Part shown: positions 35,699 through 44,593 of the stretch, piece after piece
Layout: every line of letters starts with the position of its first letter
How positions within the stretch are numbered: position 1 is the first letter of the stretch
Source: Streptomyces vilmorinianum
GTDB lineage: Bacteria > Actinomycetota > Actinomycetes > Streptomycetales > Streptomycetaceae
DNA length: 64,000 nt
NCBI RefSeq assembly: GCF_005517195.1
Contig: NZ_CP040244.1
Span: forward strand, 4,048,001 to 4,112,000
Direction: 5' to 3'
The notes under the pieces: model-generated
Seen by the model: the letters and a program-made list of their open reading frames with translations, nothing else
Database searches by the model: none
Told to the model about the DNA's origin: nothing
Made by a program: the position numbers and the translations under genes

Positions 35699-35866
35699 AC
35701 GAAGGCGGGCCTCGGCACCGTCAAGCTCTTCCCCGCCGAGCCGCTCGGCGGCCGGCGGACGCCGCGAGCGGGCAGTGGGATGGCCTCCGCAGACCGCCTT
35801 CGGCGCAGCGAACACGAGGAGATCCGTCGGCTGACCGCCCAGACGGTGGACAGGAGCATGACGTGA
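35699..35866 (+). pseudogene. Fragment of KDPG-aldolase-like gene
   Basis: TKAGLGTVKLFPAEPLGG at 35699-35752 matches the Schiff-base lysine motif of 2-keto-3-deoxy-6-phosphogluconate aldolases (TVKFFPA). A later in-frame-like tail EEIRRLTAQTVDRSMT ending at TGA 35864-35866 looks like the aldolase C-terminus. The intervening ~50 residues and the N-terminal half are missing. The final TGA overlaps the GTG of the kinase fragment, a relic of an operon. Confidence 0.5.
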
Positions 35867-35980
35867 TCGACGTGGTGGCCATCCATCGGCGAGGTAATGC
35901 TGCGCTCCGACCCGGGCGAGGGACGGATCCGCACCGCCCGTTCCTTCCAGGTCTGGGAGGGCGCGGCCGAGGAGGCCATG
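35863..35980 (+). pseudogene. Fragment of 2-keto-3-deoxygluconate-kinase-like (PfkB) gene
   Basis: GTG 35863 opens VIDVVAI. A 4-base duplication (CATC CATC at about 35881-35888) shifts the frame, after which GEVMLRSDPGEGRIRTARSF and QVWEG follow, the N-terminus of KDG-kinase-type PfkB sugar kinases. Sequence is lost after about 35975. AGGAG precedes the start. The duplication plus truncation make it non-functional. Confidence 0.55.
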
Positions 35981-36024
35981 CCCACGCTCGCGGACCTGCG
36001 CGGCCCGGGTGCGATCGGGCCGGC

Positions 36025-36465
36025 ATGAACCAGCCGGCGATGCTCGCCCGCCTCCTGCGCGAGATCGCCGCAGACCTGGTGATGCCGGGCGGGCGCTGCA
36101 CGCTCCTGGACCAGTCGGCGCTGGACGACGTCCGTGCCCTACCGCCTGGCTCCAAGCTCCCACCGGAACCGGACCTGGCCGCTCAGCTGGGCCCCTCCCG
36201 CAACCTCGCCCGCGAAGCGGTCAAGGCGCTGGCCGTCGCGCGGGTCCTGGAGATCCGGCGGGGCGACGGCACGTATGTGACCAGCCTCCAGCGCGAGAAC
36301 ATGGCCACCGGCACCAGAACGCGACGACGCCCTGGAACAACCCGCCACACCGTGTCCGGCCACCCGCATCCGCCAGGGCAGCGAAGTACCCCGCGCCGCC
36401 TGGCCCGCGTCGACCGCGCGGAGACCGCGGTGCGCGCACTTCTGGCAACCTGGGCGGAAGGGTGA
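36025..36465 (+). pseudogene. Degenerate GntR/FadR-type regulator
   Basis: From ATG 36025 the frame contains LPPGSKLPPEPDLAAQLGPS, then RNLAREAVKALAVARVLEIR and RGDGTYVTSL, the winged helix of FadR-subfamily GntR regulators. Upstream the usual N-terminus is disturbed. Downstream (residue ~95 on) the effector-binding domain is replaced by Arg/Pro-rich nonsense ending at 36465. It probably once controlled the decayed aldolase/kinase genes beside it. Confidence 0.55.
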
Positions 36466-36804
36466 GCCACCGGCCGGCGAAATGGAGGACATACGTCGTC
36501 AGGACTGTGATCGCCAGACCCACGCCGCCCACGATCGGCAGTCACGTCAGCGCACCAGGTGTACTTCGCACCGGACGCGGGTGTACGCGCGGCCGGCACA
36601 TGGCCGTCGACCCACACATAGGTCGATCCGGCAGTTCGGTCCGAGAGGCTGCACGACCCGGACCTGACCCCGCAGCGCTGGACGCCCGCGACCGTCGACG
36701 ATCACCTGGACAACGGTGATCCCTGGGCGCCGAATCCCGAGCAGCCGCCTGACCTCGAGGCCCGGTGCGGATGCCGTCCACAGCGCCACTGTGGTCGGGT
36801 GGTG
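36466..36804. other. Gap without recognised gene
   Basis: About 340 bp after the GntR remnant. A plus-strand stretch near 36654-36760 reads like protein (DLTPQRWTPATVDDHLDNGD) but has no start, no extent and no family I recognise. It is probably another remnant. Confidence 0.4.
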
Positions 36805-37998
36805 CTACGTGATTCGGGGTCCGTCTCCGTGGTCGGGGATGGGGAGGCGCACGCCGGCCTGGAGGGCGGATTGGTGGGCGATGATGCCGGGGAGGGTGTA
36901 GCGGGCGGCGGTCCACGCGTGCAGCGGTGGAGGCGTTCGTGTCGTGACCGCGGTGGCGAAGTCGTCGGCGAGGAAGTGGTGACTGCCCTCGTGGCCGTTG
37001 GGTGCGTGCGCGAACTCACGCGGGAGTCGAGAGCGGTCGTGTACGGGTGCGGTACCGGAGGCGAAGGCGTCGCGCAGTTCCGGGGCGACGTGGGAGAGCG
37101 CCGGGTCGTCCGGTGTGAGGGTGGGTGCGGGGTGCAGGTGCGCGGTGACGTCGTGCTCGCCCTTCTTGTCCTGCCACAGGCTGACCGAGCCGAGTTGTTC
37201 GAGGACTGCTTCCGTGCCGAAGTAGCGGAAGCGTGACTCCTTGCCGATGTATCCGACCCTGCGGAACTCGTTCGTGCGGAAGCTGCCGCCATCCGCGACT
37301 TCGAACAGGGCGGTCGCGTTGGAGAAGTCGTTGTCGAACTGGCTGATCTCGCGATCGAACACGCCGTCGCCGCGCTCGTCCGGAACGCCGATCGCCGAGA
37401 CGCTCACGGCGTGGGTCGGCCAGGCGCCGAGGACTCCGCCGATCGAGTGGGTGGGGTAGAGCAGCGGCGGGTAGCTGGCGGTGGACTTCCAGTTCTCGCC
37501 GCCGCTGTACTTGTACGCGTCGTAGAAGCCCCAGTCCATGTCGTGGACGTAGTCGCCTTCCGCGTAGAACATCCGGCCGAACGCTCCCGCGGCGATCTGG
37601 GCGCGCGCGTAGACGGTCGCCGGGTGGTAGTAGCTCGTCTCGCCCATCATGTAGATCCGGCCGGTCTCCTCGACCGCTGCGATGATGTCCGCGATCTCGG
37701 CCTCGGTCACGCCCATGGGGACCGCACTGTAGACGTCCTTGCCCGCGCGCAGTGCCTGCACGGCGAGGGGGCCGTGGGTCCAGCGTTGGGTGAAGAGCGC
37801 GATGGCGTCGAGATCGGAGTCGAGCATGTCCTCGAACGAGGGGAGCGTGCCGGCGAGGTCATGCTCGGTGACGAGTTGCTCGGCGCGCTCCGGGAGCAGG
37901 TCGGTGACCTTGATGTCACCGACGTTCGGGTGCAGGCGCCAGAGTTTGGCGAACGAACCGGCGAACTGGCCGGCGCCGACGATGCCGAGTGAGAACAC
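36805..37998 (-). CDS. Gfo/Idh/MocA-family NAD(P)-dependent oxidoreductase
   Basis: A 397-residue cytosolic protein. The N-terminal Rossmann fold starts FSLGIVGAGQFAGSFAKLWR (GxGxxA) with an EKP-like site replaced by SAVPMGVTEAE near residue 95. The C-terminal Gfo/Idh/MocA sheet domain follows (GRMFYAEGDYVHDM, YPPLLYPTHSIGGVLGAWPT). The usual EKP lysine is thus not obvious, which may alter cofactor use. Enzymes of this family oxidise or reduce sugars, inositols or sugar acids. It is divergent from an AraC regulator 105 bp away. Confidence 0.87.
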   Translation of the reverse strand: MFSLGIVGAGQFAGSFAKLWRLHPNVGDIKVTDLLPERAEQLVTEHDLAGTLPSFEDMLDSDLDAIALFTQRWTHGPLAVQALRAGKDVYSAVPMGVTEAEIADIIAAVEETGRIYMMGETSYYHPATVYARAQIAAGAFGRMFYAEGDYVHDMDWGFYDAYKYSGGENWKSTASYPPLLYPTHSIGGVLGAWPTHAVSVSAIGVPDERGDGVFDREISQFDNDFSNATALFEVADGGSFRTNEFRRVGYIGKESRFRYFGTEAVLEQLGSVSLWQDKKGEHDVTAHLHPAPTLTPDDPALSHVAPELRDAFASGTAPVHDRSRLPREFAHAPNGHEGSHHFLADDFATAVTTRTPPPLHAWTAARYTLPGIIAHQSALQAGVRLPIPDHGDGPRIT

Positions 37999-38103
37999 GC
38001 GAAATCTCCATCAGGAACGTAGGAGTGGGTGCGAGCTGGTGCCGGTCGCATGACGGTGCGGGCTTCGGCACTGCTCCATGACGATAGGATCCGAGTGCGC
38101 GCG

Positions 38104-38964
38104 ATGTCTGCACCGTTTCGAAGCGAGAACTTCTTGGATCCTCAGGGTGCTCTGGTCGACGAACCCTCGTACCTGCGCGGCTGGTCCGGACGCCCGACGC
38201 TGATGGCGGCAGCGCACCGGCACGACGACCTGGAGATCAACTTCGTGGCCGGCGGTGGGTCGATGCTCTATCTCTACGGCGGCGAACTCCTCGAAGTCGC
38301 GGTGGGCGGCCTCGCTGTGTTCTGGGCCGCGATCCCGCATCAGTTGGTGGCGAGCCAGGCGACGCGCGTCCACTGGCTGCATGTACCCTTCGACCAGTTT
38401 CTCGCTTGGGGGCTGCCCCAACCGCTGCTCACCCGTGTGCTCTCGGGCGTGCCGGTGATCACTCCCGCAGCCCGTGCCGACGCGAGCGATCCGGCGAAGT
38501 TCACCCAGTGGGCCGCGGATCTGGCCGCGGGCGACGACGAACTGCACCGCATCGCGATGCTGGAGATACAAGCGCGCGTCCGGCGCCTGGCGCTTGCCAC
38601 GGTCGGCGATCCGGCACATCGACACGCCGGTGACGATCCGGCCCTGCGCCAAGCGGTGTCCATGGCGCGGTACATCGCACATCACTTCCGCGAGCCGATC
38701 ACTGTCGCGGACGTCGCCGCGGCGGCGAACGTCCACCCGACCTACGCCATGACCCAGTTCCGCAAGGTCGTGCGTGCCACGATCGGCGACTACGTGAAGC
38801 TGTACCGGCTCGCTGAAGCACGCCGGTTGCTGGTGACCACCGACCTTCCCGCGAGCCAGGTGGCTGCGGCCGCCGGCTTCGGTTCGGTCAGCCGTTTCTA
38901 CCAAGTCTTCACCGACGCGTGCGGAACCACCCCGGCACGATTCCGACACGGACGCGGGCTCTGA
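38104..38964 (+). CDS. AraC-family transcriptional regulator
   Basis: A 286-residue protein from ATG 38104 (MSAPFRSENFLDPQG). A cupin sensor domain with HRHDDLEINFVAGGGSMLYL and AVFWAAIPHQLVA is typical of sugar-responsive AraC/MelR-type proteins. The C-terminal double HTH reads ITVADVAAAANVHPTYAMTQF and LPASQVAAAAGFGSVSRFYQ. It is divergent from the Gfo/Idh/MocA gene, and regulation of that gene is likely. Confidence 0.88.
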   Translation: MSAPFRSENFLDPQGALVDEPSYLRGWSGRPTLMAAAHRHDDLEINFVAGGGSMLYLYGGELLEVAVGGLAVFWAAIPHQLVASQATRVHWLHVPFDQFLAWGLPQPLLTRVLSGVPVITPAARADASDPAKFTQWAADLAAGDDELHRIAMLEIQARVRRLALATVGDPAHRHAGDDPALRQAVSMARYIAHHFREPITVADVAAAANVHPTYAMTQFRKVVRATIGDYVKLYRLAEARRLLVTTDLPASQVAAAAGFGSVSRFYQVFTDACGTTPARFRHGRGL

Positions 38965-39875
38965 CTTACCTGGCAACCGCGTCAGCCACGAGAACCGGCC
39001 TACCGCGATGAGGCGCAGCATCCCGGCAGCCACTCGACCTTCTCGCCGGACCGCTGCTTGATGCCCAGGTCCAACTTGTGGATCTGTGACGGGAGAAGGG
39101 GCAGCGGCTGCGGCAGACCGTGAGCCCCTTCCGGGCTCAGGTCCCGGGAAGACATCGGTGGCGGGCACCGGGTCGCCCTTGCCGCTCGAGGGTCGGCGAA
39201 ACCGAAGTCGCACGTGTCGGTATGGCGTCGCGAGGGACTGGCCTGGTCGGTGCGACGGTGGACCATCAGCGCATCTCCAAGGCGCCAGCCGAACGCGCCC
39301 GGCTGGAACGGATGCTCGGCCCGGATGCCACTCAACGCCGTACGGCGCAATGTCGCTGAGCGCCCCGACGGCTCCTCGCCGCGCAGCACCGGCTCAAGCA
39401 GTTCACGGTGACGAAGTCCGCGAAGCACGGCACCCGCCAGGAGCCGACGACCGAGTCCGGCACGGAGTGGTGCCGGCGGGTGGAAGCGCTCCGGTCCAAG
39501 GCGAATCGCCTGATGGCCCGCGGTCGGCGCCGGGTCGGGTCGGGTCGGGTCGGGTCGGGTCGGGTCACGCCTGCCCGCGGTGCGGCCGGGCCACGCAGCG
39601 GGCCATGACCGTGGTCATCGACCAAGAGACCACCGCCGCGACAGCTGCCTGTTGAGACAAGGCGCCGCAGACGGCACTGAATCGACCGGCGAGCGGCCCC
39701 TCTTCACATGCTTCGTGCGCGGCGTGTCCCCCAGGCGCGGCGACGGCCGGATCGTACGGGTGAGGCATCGCGAACCGCTCGTCGCACGTGAGCCGTGCGG
39801 GAGGCCGGCGACGGCCCGAGCCCACGGCGCACACCCATCGGAAGCCGAGCGTGGAGCTGGATCTGAAGCGTGACG
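38965..39875. other. Gene-poor region upstream of the GH36 operon
   Basis: About 900 bp in which I see no convincing gene. Overlapping frames on both strands are Arg/Pro/Gly-rich and lack start signals. It holds the seven-copy GGGTC repeat at 39532. A short plus-strand piece near 39410-39530 (TEWCRRVEALRSKANRLMARG) reads like protein but is isolated. It is likely eroded sequence. Confidence 0.45.
39532..39566 (+). repeat. Pentanucleotide repeat (GGGTC)x7
   Basis: Seven perfect tandem copies of GGGTC. Such short runs are slippage-prone. It lies in a gene-poor stretch and no intact frame is controlled by it. Confidence 0.95.
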
Positions 39876-39889
39876 TCGAAACGCTTCGC
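39876..39889. promoter_or_regulatory. Operator variant upstream of GH36
   Basis: TCGAAACGCTTCGC, two mismatches from TCGAAGCGCTTCGA. It is 121 bp from the better site at 39997, so the two may act as a pair. Confidence 0.55.
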
Positions 39890-39996
39890 CGATACCGCTC
39901 TCTCTGACAGGCCGCCAATGAACCAGCAGTGAGGGCAGTCTCGCGGTAAGTACCCTTGCTTCTCACGAAACTTGTCCGTTAGCTTACAACCTGGGA

Positions 39997-40010
39997 GTGA
40001 AGCGCTTCGA
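39997..40010. promoter_or_regulatory. LacI-type operator upstream of GH36/GH43
   Basis: GTGAAGCGCTTCGA, twelve of 14 bases matching the palindrome with the core GAAGCGCTTCGA intact. It lies 174 bp upstream of the GH36 start and would control the GH36-GH43 pair. Confidence 0.75.
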
Positions 40011-40183
40011 CAACAGCCGCTGTCCGGCCTGCGGGGGGGCCGCGAACCGGTGTCCGGAGCAGTTCGCCGAGCACATCGCACCCCGCCCTCACCGCCGTCT
40101 CCGGCCCCGCACAGGTCCGTCAGAGCACGACTCGACACTCCGTACCCGAGGAACCGCCCGGCAGTGACCTCGAAAGGGCCGCC

Positions 40184-42319
40184 ATGACCAAGGAACAAGG
40201 GACCTTGCACTGGGGGCACGAGGCCCTTCACCTCGACCTCGTCCTCGATGACGACGGCGGCCCGCGCCTCACGCACCTCGGACTGCCCGGCGAAGCGCGG
40301 AGAGTCCCCGGTGCATCCCTCCCCCTGGTGGAGGTGACGGCTGCGGGTCACGGCCGCGACTGGTCGGGCAGCCGCCTGATCGGGACCGCTCTCGGCGGGC
40401 GGCTGCGCCACCGGACCCACCGCGCGGCCCGCGACGGCGACTGGCACACGCTGGCCGTGCATCTCCACGACCCGGAAACCGGGCTGGTCGCGGAGGTGAC
40501 CTACCGGTCGCCGGACGGCATTCCCGTGCTCCGCAGTGAAGTGACGCTGCGCAACGAAGGGCAGAGCACCTTGCACCTGGAGTCGGTCAGCTCGCTCGCG
40601 GTGGGCTGCCTCACCCCACGGGACCCGGCGGCGGTCGACGCCGCCGACCTGCTGTGGGCGGACAACGACTGGCTCGCCGAGTGCCGCTGGCAGCGACAGC
40701 CGATGCGCCGGACCACACCCGGCGTCAGCGGGCGCGTGAAGTACGGGCACGGCAAGGCGGGCTTCGCCCTGAACGGACAGGGCACCTGGTCCAGTTGCGG
40801 GCACCTGCCCATGGGCGGCCTGACGGACCGGCGCACCGGCCGCAGTTGGGTGTGGCAGGTCGAGCACAACGGCGGGGGCTGGCGCTGGGAGTGCCAAGAG
40901 CACGACGAGGCGGCCTACGCTGCGCTGTTCGGGCCCACCGACACCCACCACGGCTGGCGGCACCCCCTGGATCCCGGCGCCGTCTTCCGCACCGTACCCG
41001 CCGCGCTGGCCTTCAGCGCCGACGGCGGCCCCGACTCCGCGTTCGCCGCTCTGACCCGCTACCGCCGCTCCCAGCGCCGCCCTCATGCCGACCACCAGCG
41101 CCTGCCCGTCATCTTCAACGACTACATGAACTGCCTGATGGGCGACCCCACCACCGACGAGCTGCTGCCGCTGATCGACGCGGCGGCCGAGGCCGGCGCC
41201 GAGCACTTCGTCATCGACGCGGGCTGGTACGACGACGGTGACGGTGGCTGGTGGACCAGCGTCGGTGCCTGGGAGCCGGCCGCCTCACGCTTCCCCGGCG
41301 AGAAGGGGATCCACGAGGTACTGGACCATATCCGCCAACAGGGCATGGTTCCCGGCCTGTGGCTGGAGCCGGAAGTCATCGGCGTCCACAGCCCCATGGC
41401 CAAGTCCCTGCCCGACGAGGCGTTCTTCCGCCGCGACGGCGCCCGCGTCACGGAGACCGGCCGGCACCACCTGGACCTGCGCCACCCGGCCGCCCGTGCC
41501 CACCTCGACCAGGTCGTGGACCGCCTGGTCGGCGAGTGGGGCGTCGGCTACCTCAAGCTCGACCACAACATCGACCCCGGCTCCGGCACCAGCGCCCACC
41601 CCGGCGAAACCCCGGGCGCCGGCCTGCTCGGCCACAACCGGGCGCACCTCGACTGGCTCGACGGCGTCCTCGACCGGCACCCGCACCTGGTGGTGGAGAA
41701 CTGCGCCTCCGGCGGCATGCGCTGGGACGACGCCATGCTCTCCCGGCTGCAGCTGCAGTCCACCAGCGACCAGCAGAACCTCCACCTCTACGCGCCCATC
41801 GCGGCCTCCGCGCCCACCGCGGTCACCCCCGAACAGGGTGCCGTATGGGCGTACCCCCGGCCGGAGGACTCCCTCGACGAGGTGGCCTTCACCATGGCCA
41901 ACGCGCTGCTCGGCCGCATCCATCTCTCCGGCCTTATTCCCGAACTCGAGCGGGAGGCCCGCGCCCTGGTCCACGAGGCGGTGGCGGTGTACAAGGCCAT
42001 CCGCGCCGATCTGCCGCAAGCCGTGCCGTCCTGGCCACTGGGCCTTCCTGCCTGGGACGACCCCTGGATCGCCCTGGCCATGCGCACGCCCGCCACCACC
42101 TACCTCACGGCCTGGCGCCGCCCAGGAACCGACGCCACGGCGACGCTTCACCTGCCCCACCTGCGGGACACCCTCGCCCGTGTCGACCTGCTCTATCCCT
42201 CGGTCAGTCGGGCCGTCTCCGCCTGGCTGCCCGACACGGCCGAGCTGAGCCTGACCCTGCCCATCGCGCCGTCCGCCGTCCTGCTCCGCGTCACGCCCAC
42301 GGACCCCGGCGCTCCCTGA
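40184..42319 (+). CDS. GH36 alpha-galactosidase
   Basis: A 711-residue protein without signal peptide, normal length for bacterial GH36. It has an N-terminal beta-sandwich, then the barrel from about residue 305 (LPVIFNDYMNCLMGDPTTDEL, HFVIDAGWYDDGDGGW). The nucleophile Asp lies in GYLKLDHNIDPG near 463 and the acid/base Asp in STSDQQN near 529. GLWLEPEVIG and ENCASGGMRWDD are further family motifs. It removes alpha-galactosyl residues from imported oligosaccharides. It is followed 44 bp later by the GH43 gene. Confidence 0.92.
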   Translation: MTKEQGTLHWGHEALHLDLVLDDDGGPRLTHLGLPGEARRVPGASLPLVEVTAAGHGRDWSGSRLIGTALGGRLRHRTHRAARDGDWHTLAVHLHDPETGLVAEVTYRSPDGIPVLRSEVTLRNEGQSTLHLESVSSLAVGCLTPRDPAAVDAADLLWADNDWLAECRWQRQPMRRTTPGVSGRVKYGHGKAGFALNGQGTWSSCGHLPMGGLTDRRTGRSWVWQVEHNGGGWRWECQEHDEAAYAALFGPTDTHHGWRHPLDPGAVFRTVPAALAFSADGGPDSAFAALTRYRRSQRRPHADHQRLPVIFNDYMNCLMGDPTTDELLPLIDAAAEAGAEHFVIDAGWYDDGDGGWWTSVGAWEPAASRFPGEKGIHEVLDHIRQQGMVPGLWLEPEVIGVHSPMAKSLPDEAFFRRDGARVTETGRHHLDLRHPAARAHLDQVVDRLVGEWGVGYLKLDHNIDPGSGTSAHPGETPGAGLLGHNRAHLDWLDGVLDRHPHLVVENCASGGMRWDDAMLSRLQLQSTSDQQNLHLYAPIAASAPTAVTPEQGAVWAYPRPEDSLDEVAFTMANALLGRIHLSGLIPELEREARALVHEAVAVYKAIRADLPQAVPSWPLGLPAWDDPWIALAMRTPATTYLTAWRRPGTDATATLHLPHLRDTLARVDLLYPSVSRAVSAWLPDTAELSLTLPIAPSAVLLRVTPTDPGAP

Positions 42320-42363
42320 TCCGCCCCACGCCCGCATCACGTATCGACGAGAGGACCTGTCAG

Positions 42364-43878
42364 GTGCCCCCTCTGCGCCGGCCGGACGAACGCTTCGCCA
42401 ACCCGGTGATCCCCGGCTTCCACCCCGACCCCAGCGTCTGCCGCGTCGGCGACGACTACTACCTGGTGTGTTCCAGCTTCGAGTACTTCCCCGGCATCCC
42501 CGTCTTCCACAGCCGTGACCTGGTGCACTGGACGCAGATCGGCAACGCCCTGGACCGGCCCGAGCAGTTGCGCCTGCCGGCGGACATGCCGTCCTCCGGC
42601 GGGATCTACGCCCCCACCCTGCGCCACCACGACGGCCGCTTCTGGTTGATCGTCACCAACTGCAGCGAGGGCGGCGGCAACTTCATCGTCACGGCCACCG
42701 ACCCCGCCGGACCGTGGTCGGACCCCGTCTGGGCGCCGGGCGTCCCCGGCATCGATCCCGACCTGTTCTGGGACGAGGACGGCACTTGCTGGTGCACGGT
42801 CGCCGGGGTCTCGCAGGTCCGGCTCGACCCGTCCACCGGGCAGACATACGGAACACCGCACAGGCTCTGGTCCGGCGGGCCCGGCGCCAAGGCCCCAGAG
42901 GCGCCCCACCTGTACCGGATCGGGGACTACTGGTACCTGCTCATCGCCGAGGGCGGCACCGAGCGCGGCCACGGTGTCTCGATCGCCCGCGGCCACAGTC
43001 CTGCCGGCCCGTTCGAGCCGTGCCCTACCAACCCGATCCTCACCCACCGCGGCACCGACCACCCCGTCCAGAACACCGGGCACGCCGACCTGGTCCAAGG
43101 TCCTGACGGCTCCTGGTGGATGGTGCTGCTCGGCGTCCGGCCGGGCGGCGGCACGCCGGGCTGGCACGTGCTCGGCCGGGAGACCTTCCTGGCCCCCGTG
43201 ACCTGGGTGGACGACTGGCCGGTCGTCGGCGAGGTCGCCCTGGACCTGCCCGAGCTCCCGTGGCCGCTCTCCCCCGGCCCCGTCGAGGAGCAGCGGGACG
43301 ACTTCGAATCGGCCGAACTGCGACCGTCCTGGATCTCCCTGCGCGACCGGCCGGCCGAACACTGCACCACCAAAGACCGCCCCGGCTGGCTGACGCTCCG
43401 CGCGCGGGCCAGCTCCCTGGACCAACCCGACGTGGTGTTCACCGGCCGACGCCAGCAGCACCTCGCGTGCCGGGCGCGCACTCTGGTCGATCCCTCCGAG
43501 GGGAGCGGCGGCCTCGCCGTCCGGCTCGACGAGCAGCACCACTACGCGATCGAGGTGTCCGGTACGAAGGTGCGGGTCATCGCGCACGTCGGCTCCCTGC
43601 GCACGGTCGTGGCCGCGCAGTCCGTGCCCGCCGGGCCGGTGGTCCTCGCCGTCACGATCACGGAACCGCCGACTCCGCACGGACCGTGCACCGGACCCGA
43701 CGTCGTCTCCCTCGGCTTCGAGCAGCCCGACGGCACGTACACAGGGCTCGCGACCCTCGACGGCCGCTACCTGTCGACCGAGGTCGCCGGCGGCTTCACG
43801 GGCCGGGTCATCGGCATGTACGCGGCGGCAGGCACCGTCCACTTCGACTGGTTCGACTACGAGCCCCTCGACGGCTGA
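42364..43878 (+). CDS. GH43 beta-xylosidase / alpha-L-arabinofuranosidase
   Basis: A 504-residue protein from GTG 42364 (GAGAGGA ahead), predicted cytosolic. The five-bladed propeller starts FANPVIPGFHPDPSVCRVGDDYYLV with the base Asp in HPDPS near 22. The acid Glu lies in KAPEAPHLYRIG near 180, and the pKa-modulating Asp in VPGIDPDLFWDEDG near 135. The C-terminal ~200 residues form the concanavalin-like sandwich (AELRPSWISLRDRP to DWFDYEPL) common in xylosidase-type GH43. It cleaves xylose or arabinose from oligosaccharide ends. The likely operon partner is GH36. Confidence 0.9.
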   Translation: MPPLRRPDERFANPVIPGFHPDPSVCRVGDDYYLVCSSFEYFPGIPVFHSRDLVHWTQIGNALDRPEQLRLPADMPSSGGIYAPTLRHHDGRFWLIVTNCSEGGGNFIVTATDPAGPWSDPVWAPGVPGIDPDLFWDEDGTCWCTVAGVSQVRLDPSTGQTYGTPHRLWSGGPGAKAPEAPHLYRIGDYWYLLIAEGGTERGHGVSIARGHSPAGPFEPCPTNPILTHRGTDHPVQNTGHADLVQGPDGSWWMVLLGVRPGGGTPGWHVLGRETFLAPVTWVDDWPVVGEVALDLPELPWPLSPGPVEEQRDDFESAELRPSWISLRDRPAEHCTTKDRPGWLTLRARASSLDQPDVVFTGRRQQHLACRARTLVDPSEGSGGLAVRLDEQHHYAIEVSGTKVRVIAHVGSLRTVVAAQSVPAGPVVLAVTITEPPTPHGPCTGPDVVSLGFEQPDGTYTGLATLDGRYLSTEVAGGFTGRVIGMYAAAGTVHFDWFDYEPLDG

Positions 43879-44079
43879 ACGGAGGCCCCCTCCCTCTGCC
43901 GGCAGGGACACAAGGCGGTCCGCCATGCCGGGGGCGAGGCCGGGTAACACGTCCTCACCGGCCAGCTCAGCGGTCCGGCCCCGATCCCGAGAGCGGTACG
44001 ACACGCAGCACCCTGGGGACCTGCAAGCGGCTGGCGCGCCCCAGGCCGCCTGGCCGCCCTGCCGCTGAGCCGGCCGTCA

Positions 44080-44420
44080 TGTCAGGGCTCGTCGGCGGCA
44101 CCTGGCACGCCGCCCCCGAAGGCACGAAGAAGGCAGTACGGTCGACGGTCAGTGTTCCGACTTCCGCCATGGATGCCGTCGCGGCGATGCACCCCGGCTG
44201 AAACCTGGGCAACACCCTGGACGCCATTCCCCACGAGACGAGCTGGGGCAACCCGAAGGCCACCAGGGAACTGTTCGCCACCATCCAGGAAGTCGTCGGC
44301 TGGGCGCTCGACGAGGGCCTGCACGTCGTGCTCAACGTGCACCACGACTCGGGTCTGGATCAAGTCCGGCTGGACCACCCGTTCCAGGGGGACGGCCGGC
44401 CACGATGGAGGCCAGGTACG
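44080..44420 (+). pseudogene. GH5 (subfamily-4-like) endoglucanase remnant with internal stop
   Basis: The frame reads SAMDAVAAMHPG, then TGA (44199-44201), then NLGNTLDAIPHETSWGNP and KATRELFATI. In GH5 endoglucanases this is MxPGWNLGNTLDA, so the stop replaces the conserved Trp. After a deletion comes ALDEGLHVVLNVHHD, the start of the second barrel motif. The rest of the catalytic domain, including both catalytic Glu residues, is absent. A Leu/Ala-rich stretch before 44090 is a likely former signal peptide. GH5_4 members often act on xyloglucan, which suits the locus. Confidence 0.75.
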
Positions 44421-44471
44421 GCGACGGCGGCAACGCCGGCCAGACCGACCGGATTCCGTGCCAGGACTTCA

Positions 44472-44485
44472 TCGAAGCGCTTCAA
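44472..44485. promoter_or_regulatory. LacI-type operator, distal of lacI
   Basis: TCGAAGCGCTTCAA, one base from the perfect palindrome. It lies 90 bp from the proximal site at 44562, upstream of the LacI gene and just after the GH5 remnant. Confidence 0.7.
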
Positions 44486-44532
44486 TGAAGGGATGGACAA
44501 CATGACAGGCTGGGGCTAGGGTCGGCGTACAT

Positions 44533-44562
44533 TTGACACAGGAAACGATACGCTCGCACGAT
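44533..44562 (+). promoter_or_regulatory. Promoter of the LacI gene
   Basis: TTGACA (44533-44538), an 18-base spacer, and CACGAT (44557-44562) as a -10 candidate whose last base starts the operator. The box-to-operator distance of 23 bases equals that at the GH3 promoter (29497). Confidence 0.55.
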
Positions 44563-44575
44563 CGAAGCGCTTCAT
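44562..44575. promoter_or_regulatory. LacI-type operator, proximal to lacI
   Basis: TCGAAGCGCTTCAT, 18 bp upstream of the LacI ATG and overlapping the predicted -10/start region. It implies negative autoregulation. Confidence 0.8.
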
Positions 44576-44593
44576 AAGGGCTGGGAGAGCTGG

